Shown piece after piece: positions 27,639 through 32,472 of a stretch of 32,472 nt of DNA (positions are counted from its first letter, which is position 1; every line of letters starts with the position of its first letter). The translations under genes and the position numbers were made by a program. Origin of the DNA: an uncultured Flavobacteriaceae bacterium (GTDB taxonomy: Bacteria > Bacteroidota > Bacteroidia > Flavobacteriales > Flavobacteriaceae); NCBI GenBank assembly GCA_905182835.1, contig CAJJDI010000017.1, forward strand, positions 1 through 32,472. The letters are read 5' to 3'. The notes beneath the pieces were generated by a model. That model was not told where the DNA came from. It ran no database searches and saw only the letters and a list, made by a program, of their open reading frames with translations.

Positions 27639-28940
27639 TTAAGAGTCTATTAAATAGTTTTTAAGACCTTGGTAGTTTTCAATATGAATAGAAGATTTTT
27701 CTTTATTCATTATTGATTTAATTTGCATTGGAGTGACCAGGTTATTCGCATAATCACTCATGACCTCTGGGAACTTAGAAGGGTGAGCTGTTTCTAAAAT
27801 TACACTTTTATATTCAGGGTTTAATATTATAAAATTCTTAGCGCCTAAATAACCAATTGCCCCATGAGGGTCTGGGATATAGTCATATTTATGAATCAAT
27901 TCTTTTATAGCCTCCACGGTTTCATTATCACTAAAACTATATGTAGCTAAATTTTCCTTAATAAGTTTATAATCATTATTGTATAGTTCACTTATCCTAA
28001 TGAAATTACTTGGATCCCCAACATCCATGGCGTTTGAAATTGTTTGAATAGATGGTTCAGGTTGATATAGCTTGGTGTTTATATATCTATCTACAACGTT
28101 GTTTATGTTATTTGAGGCAATAAATTTATCTATTGGTAATCCGATTTTTTTAGCCAACATACCAGCACAAATATTACCAAAATTTCCACTTGGGACTGAA
28201 TAAGCGATCTTATCCCCATTTGAAATATTTAAATCTCTATAACTGAAAAAGAAATAAAACATTTGCGGAAGCCATCTTCCAACATTAATTGAGTTTGCTG
28301 AAGTTAAAGTAATTCTATCAAGTAAATCCTTGTCTAAAAAAGCATTTTTAACCATAGCCTGGCAATCATCGAATGTACCATTAACTTCTAGAGCAGTTAT
28401 ATTTTCTCCGAGAGTAGTTAATTGTTTCTCTTGTACAGACGAAACCTTTCCTTTAGGGTAAAGTATTACTACTTTTATTCCTTTTACCTTATAAAAACCA
28501 CTCGCTACAGCCCCTCCAGTATCTCCTGAAGTAGCAACCAATACAGTCACAGGTCTATCTCCTTCTTTTTCGTTTAAAAAATAAGAGAGACACCTCGACA
28601 TAAACCTGGCACCAACATCTTTAAAAGCCATAGTTGGGCCATGAAACAACTCTAGTATTGAGATTTTATTATTTAGCTTCACTAGTGGAAAATTAAATGA
28701 TAAAACATCATCTAAAATTTCAAGCAATATAGTTTTTGGAATATCATCACCAACAAATTGCTTTATACATTGATAAGCTATTTCAGTATCCGAAAAATCA
28801 TTTAAATTATTAATAAAACTATTCGGTAGTTTCATTATTTTTTCAGGGAAATATAAACCTTTATCTGGAGCTAAACCTCTTATTAAAGCTTCCTTGAAAG
28901 TAACATTTTCTGATTTTTTATTAAGACTATAATAATTCAT
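27639..28940 (-). CDS. thrC: Threonine synthase
   Basis: 433 residues, a fold-type II PLP enzyme. The N-terminus MNYYSLNKKSENVTFKEAL and GLAPDKGLYFPE match the shorter bacterial ThrC class. The Schiff-base Lys107 is in HGPTMAFKDVGARF, followed by VATSGDTGGAVASGF and SANSINVGRW. It turns O-phosphohomoserine into threonine, the last step of the pathway. It starts 11 nt after the thrB stop, so the two are cotranscribed, and thrB makes its substrate. Confidence 0.97.
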   Translation of the reverse strand: MNYYSLNKKSENVTFKEALIRGLAPDKGLYFPEKIMKLPNSFINNLNDFSDTEIAYQCIKQFVGDDIPKTILLEILDDVLSFNFPLVKLNNKISILELFHGPTMAFKDVGARFMSRCLSYFLNEKEGDRPVTVLVATSGDTGGAVASGFYKVKGIKVVILYPKGKVSSVQEKQLTTLGENITALEVNGTFDDCQAMVKNAFLDKDLLDRITLTSANSINVGRWLPQMFYFFFSYRDLNISNGDKIAYSVPSGNFGNICAGMLAKKIGLPIDKFIASNNINNVVDRYINTKLYQPEPSIQTISNAMDVGDPSNFIRISELYNNDYKLIKENLATYSFSDNETVEAIKELIHKYDYIPDPHGAIGYLGAKNFIILNPEYKSVILETAHPSKFPEVMSDYANNLVTPMQIKSIMNKEKSSIHIENYQGLKNYLIDS

Positions 28941-28951
28941 TTTGTATTAAT

Positions 28952-29881
28952 TTAAATTGTTACAACTCCATTAGGACTAATCTTTGACACGTAAGTAGCA
29001 AAATCAATATTTGATTTTGAATAAACAGATTTAAATATCGACTCAATATTAATAGCCATGTCTTTTCCTTTAGCTAAAGCAAAAACTGATGGTCCAGAAC
29101 CAGAAATCGAACAACCAATAGCGCCTGCAGCAAGAGATTTAGATTTTAACTCATCAAAATATGGAATTAACTTACTTCTGTGTTTTTCAACAAGGTGATC
29201 ATTCAATGATTTTTTCATTAACTCATAATCGCTAGTATGTAAGGCATGAATTAACCCACCTAATTCAGACAACTGCTTAGTAGTGTCAGAAAGGGAGACC
29301 ATTTTAGGTAAAATATCTCTTGATTCAGAGGTTTTTATTTCAATTTGAGGATGTATAATAATTACATATAAATCTTTAGGTGTTGGTAATTGTAAAATTT
29401 CAAGAGGATGCAAGTTTTTAACCAGAGTAAATCCTCCAAATAGAGCTGGAGCTATATTATCAGCATGCTCAGAATTACTAGCTATAAACTCTCCTTTCAT
29501 AGCAAAGTTTGTTAACTCCAGTTTATTAAACGGTCTTCCTAATAATTCATTTATTGCATAAACACTTGATGTAGCACTTGCGCCACTACTACCTATACCA
29601 CTGCCTGGTTTAATGTTTTTATAAATTTCTATTTCAAAACCAAAATCTGGTTTTACAGAATCAATAAGTGCTAGAGCAGATACGGAAGCTACATTTTTAT
29701 TGACTTCGAAAGGTAAATCAAAACCCTCAATCTTTGTAATTACAATCCCCTTTTTAATAGTCTTCCTTACTACCATCTCATCTCCTACACTTTCTAAAGG
29801 AAAACCTAAAATATCAAAACCACAAGCAACATTAGATACAGTTGCTGGTGAAAAAACTCTTATTTCATTCATATGTTGCAT
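28952..29881 (-). CDS. thrB: Homoserine kinase (GHMP family)
   Basis: 309 residues if begun at ATG 29881, or 306 from the ATG at 29872; the second (MNEIRVFSPATVSNV) fits the family start slightly better. The GHMP ATP-binding loop is PGSGIGSSGASATS (92-105), preceded by SNVACGFDILGF and followed by a late ISGSGPSVFALA. It phosphorylates homoserine for ThrC. It normally follows thrA in Bacteroidota. Here the gene immediately upstream, 17 nt away on the same strand, is a secreted glycoside hydrolase, so thrB may rely on a promoter inside or before that gene. Confidence 0.97.
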   Translation of the reverse strand: MQHMNEIRVFSPATVSNVACGFDILGFPLESVGDEMVVRKTIKKGIVITKIEGFDLPFEVNKNVASVSALALIDSVKPDFGFEIEIYKNIKPGSGIGSSGASATSSVYAINELLGRPFNKLELTNFAMKGEFIASNSEHADNIAPALFGGFTLVKNLHPLEILQLPTPKDLYVIIIHPQIEIKTSESRDILPKMVSLSDTTKQLSELGGLIHALHTSDYELMKKSLNDHLVEKHRSKLIPYFDELKSKSLAAGAIGCSISGSGPSVFALAKGKDMAINIESIFKSVYSKSNIDFATYVSKISPNGVVTI

Positions 29882-29898
29882 GTAAATAACTTCAGGTA

Positions 29899-32472
29899 TT
29901 AGTTAACTATAATTTTTGCAAAATTAACTTGTCCCTTAATCATAATTTTAATCAAATAAACACCACTATTTAATTTTCCAATATGGAGTCTATCAGAATT
30001 TATTTTAACATCAATTAGTTTTCTTCCATTTATATCAAAAAGTTCAATATTTTTAGAACCACTTACTGATGATTTAATAAAAATAAATTCAGTATTTGTT
30101 GGATTTGGGTATATCTTTAGTGATAAATTATTTAGTAAAACTGTCGATAATTCATCATCTATAGTTAACAAACTATACCATGAATTCCCTTCAGAACCTA
30201 CATTTCTAACACTCATTGTGCTATTTGTTCTTGACATAATTTGATAAGTCTGACTATTTAGTGCAGTGTAAAATCCTAAATTTCCATAACTGTTAAATGT
30301 AATTGTTTCTTCACTATCACCAACATTACTAGTTACATATTGATCTGTATGGTTCGTTAATGGATAATTAAAATATTCGTTAAACTCATTATCTGCATCA
30401 TACGAATCATTACCGTTTGGATCAAAAGCAGAATCTATTTCAGGTTTTTTACCAAAAATACTACCATCTTCTCCTGTGTTGACTGATAAAACTCCAGTAT
30501 CACTAAATGTCCACCTATCATCATAAAGACCTGTATTTGATTCACTTGATGCCTCAGCTGACCACCATTCAGCTGTATATGCACTTCCTGGGCCGACCCC
30601 CCTGTAGTTATCAACTTCTGCTTGAATTCTCCAAGTCCCTGAAGATAAAAATTCTACTAATTCTTCATTGGTATTGTTATTTCCGTCTGTAGATACAAAA
30701 TCCATCCAATTAAGGTTAAAAGGGGCTTGTAGGACTCTCATTCTTAGTGTATAAAGACCTTCAACTAAATAACCTGTAAATGAAACTGTTTGCCACTCTT
30801 GCCAACCGCCAGTTGAAGGTGTGGATATAACTCCTATGTTTTCTGTCGAGTTATCATTTATTAACTGTAACTGTAAAGATCCAGTCCCTTCAGATGCAAC
30901 TCTAAGGCTTATTGTGTAATTTCCAGAGTCATTAACAGCAACAAGGTAATCAGCAAAGTCACCGGGATCAGTATAGCCTATGTTTAAACCTCCAAATGTA
31001 TCACTAGTCTCTTCAGTTTCTAAGCCTTCTTGATAATAGAAGTCTTCTGCTTGTATTTTACCAGGTATTAAAAGTCTTGTAGATAAATTATTTTCAACTG
31101 GATAATCTTCAAAACTATATAAATATTCATCGAACTCTGAAAGTAATCCTTCCCCATAATAGCTTACAGTAATTTCATCTTGAAATGACATGTAATTATC
31201 AGTAATAACATTAATTACTTGACTATTATTTGAATCAATATCAACAGATAAAATTTCGGTAGACTCTCCATTTAATTTTAAATCAAATAAATCTAAATCA
31301 AGTTCTTGAATTATTAACGGATGGGTAAGTACAATTTTGATTGACTTTTCATCTTCTAATGTATTTGCTAATAATATTTCAAATTCAGGAATCTGATCGG
31401 TAGAATCGAAAAATTCTAATTTACTTAAGTTAAATGATATGTTGCCTTCAATTTTTAATTTTAACTTTTGAACACCTTCGTTTAGATATATATTAGTTGT
31501 AAGTCTATTTATGAAATTTGAATAACCTCCACTATTATAAAGGTTGATTTGATTTGTTATCTCTAAACCGTTAGAAAGTAAACTGATTTTTCCACCAGCT
31601 TGCTCAGAAGAATACCTAGTCACAATATCGTAAAAACCTGAATTTTCTACATCAACTGTATAAATTAGCCATTCTCCTTCTTCTACCCATCCCACGTGGT
31701 ATCCATTACTTTCATTATCTGTAGACACTTGAATATCCACACCATCATTTCTGTAACTCCAACCATTATTCCAGGTAGTATACTCGCCTGTTGACACTTG
31801 ATAAGTTCCACTGACAGCATCAGAATAGGCGTATTGTTCAAGACCTAAATCATAATTAGTTAGATGTATTATACCAGGTATTACATTGTCTGAATAAGCA
31901 ACTGTTTCATTAGTATGGGGTTGTCTCATCATAGCGTCAATAACATCTCTGTTATATTTAGTATTTTCTATACGAGAATCATTACTAAACTGCATTAATC
32001 CTAGCATGGCATTATCTATACTTGGTTGATTCTGTCCATTTTCAAAATAATTGACAATAGACTGAAAGTTTGAGTTTGAAGTTATTGATAATGCTGAATT
32101 AATAGATTCTGTTTTTTTCCAAGGCCACCATGCCCATCCTATTTCATTTTCTTCAAATAACCTTATAGCATCTGTAAACCATAAATTAGAATTCTCACCT
32201 GACTCTCCCATCCATAATGGAACATTATTTTGATTTCTTATGTCCAAGACCCATTGAATTGACTCTGTATCGTTATAACTCCAATATTTATGAAAACTAT
32301 AGACCAAGTTGTCATCCCAAGGGGGGGTTAAACCAGAAAAGTCATTAGCAAACCAATTTCCTTCAATAAAAATAATGTGCTCATCATCATACTCTCTAAT
32401 TGCATCTGTTACCTGTATGTAAAAATTTCTTAATTCATTATTACCTAACTCCCAATTAGTTTCGTTAAGTAA
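29899..32472 (-). CDS. GH5-like glycoside hydrolase with two CBM6 modules and a T9SS sorting domain (5' end outside window)
   Basis: 857 residues are visible; the frame is open to the window edge, so the signal peptide and the N-terminal half of the catalytic barrel are missing. Visible residues 1-115 look like the end of a GH5 (clan GH-A) barrel: IIFIEGNW, VYSFHKYW with the conserved HxY, and WMGESGE, whose first Glu (residue 90) is the likely nucleophile. The general acid Glu would lie outside. Next come CBM6 (about 203-355, NDGVDI, GEWLIYTVDV), a short beta-sandwich (360-455), a second CBM6 (467-595, IPGKIQAEDF, NLNWMDF), a Trp-rich domain (603-773, TWRIQAEVDNYRGVGPGSAY) like glycan-binding modules of flavobacterial beta-glucan enzymes, and a T9SS type A domain (LKIYPNPT, end). 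It is probably exported and acts on an external beta-glucan or similar polymer. Confidence 0.85.
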   Translation of the reverse strand, partial: LLNETNWELGNNELRNFYIQVTDAIREYDDEHIIFIEGNWFANDFSGLTPPWDDNLVYSFHKYWSYNDTESIQWVLDIRNQNNVPLWMGESGENSNLWFTDAIRLFEENEIGWAWWPWKKTESINSALSITSNSNFQSIVNYFENGQNQPSIDNAMLGLMQFSNDSRIENTKYNRDVIDAMMRQPHTNETVAYSDNVIPGIIHLTNYDLGLEQYAYSDAVSGTYQVSTGEYTTWNNGWSYRNDGVDIQVSTDNESNGYHVGWVEEGEWLIYTVDVENSGFYDIVTRYSSEQAGGKISLLSNGLEITNQINLYNSGGYSNFINRLTTNIYLNEGVQKLKLKIEGNISFNLSKLEFFDSTDQIPEFEILLANTLEDEKSIKIVLTHPLIIQELDLDLFDLKLNGESTEILSVDIDSNNSQVINVITDNYMSFQDEITVSYYGEGLLSEFDEYLYSFEDYPVENNLSTRLLIPGKIQAEDFYYQEGLETEETSDTFGGLNIGYTDPGDFADYLVAVNDSGNYTISLRVASEGTGSLQLQLINDNSTENIGVISTPSTGGWQEWQTVSFTGYLVEGLYTLRMRVLQAPFNLNWMDFVSTDGNNNTNEELVEFLSSGTWRIQAEVDNYRGVGPGSAYTAEWWSAEASSESNTGLYDDRWTFSDTGVLSVNTGEDGSIFGKKPEIDSAFDPNGNDSYDADNEFNEYFNYPLTNHTDQYVTSNVGDSEETITFNSYGNLGFYTALNSQTYQIMSRTNSTMSVRNVGSEGNSWYSLLTIDDELSTVLLNNLSLKIYPNPTNTEFIFIKSSVSGSKNIELFDINGRKLIDVKINSDRLHIGKLNSGVYLIKIMIKGQVNFAKIIVN

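Noticed and set aside
1-32472. CRISPR array, prophage, insertion sequence or tRNA genes
   Set aside because: No spaced direct repeats, transposase or phage motifs, or cloverleaf with a TTC-type T arm were found when reading both strands by eye; a tRNAscan and repeat search would settle it.

Overview
The window looks like a chromosomal segment of a low-GC (roughly 30% by eye), probably marine member of the Flavobacteriia (Bacteroidota). Four things support this. Several upstream regions carry the Bacteroidota -7 promoter element TAnnTTTG, and I see no clear Shine-Dalgarno sequences. One protein ends in a type IX secretion (T9SS) sorting domain. The phosphoenolpyruvate carboxylase is of a divergent type. 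Family members such as the DUF7033-type deacetylase-like protein and the 190-residue adenylate kinase are Flavobacteriia-like. Genes are packed tightly: four convergent pairs overlap or nearly touch at their 3' ends. I found no tRNA, rRNA, insertion sequence, phage gene or CRISPR array.

Layout. 1-4672 (minus): adk-obgE-mpl-deacetylase-like-HAD phosphatase, an apparent operon whose last gene leaves the window. 4777-8432 (plus): purK-purE-M3 oligopeptidase, divergent from adk. 8427-9287 (minus): a UbiA-like membrane protein with no ATG start. 9364-14834 (plus): gcvP, then a cassette of a KAS III-like synthase, a methyltransferase and a family 2 glycosyltransferase. 14823-18858 (minus): alaS, a DUF983 protein and a threonine/serine dehydratase-like enzyme. 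18963-20263 (plus): an M23 endopeptidase and a MerR-like regulator. 20266-23407 (minus): der, a secreted protein of unknown function, and era. 23682-24842 (plus): purT. 24839-27424 (minus): ppc. 27639-32472 (minus): thrC and thrB, preceded by a large multidomain glycoside hydrolase whose 5' end lies outside the window.

Functionally the segment is mostly housekeeping: three ribosome- or translation-linked GTPases (ObgE, Der, Era), AlaRS, purine synthesis (PurK, PurE, PurT, Adk), glycine cleavage, anaplerosis (Ppc) feeding aspartate-family threonine synthesis (ThrB, ThrC), and cell-wall recycling or remodelling (Mpl, M23). The accessory signals are few. They are a deacetylase-fold protein that appears to have lost its metal ligands, a secreted probable tandem alpha/beta-barrel protein with unusually high GC, the KAS III/methyltransferase/glycosyltransferase cassette, a polysaccharide-degrading T9SS enzyme where thrA is normally expected, and a terminator-like hairpin beside about 190 bases with no gene. 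I do not see a clearly new multi-gene system; these are the places that deserve a second look.
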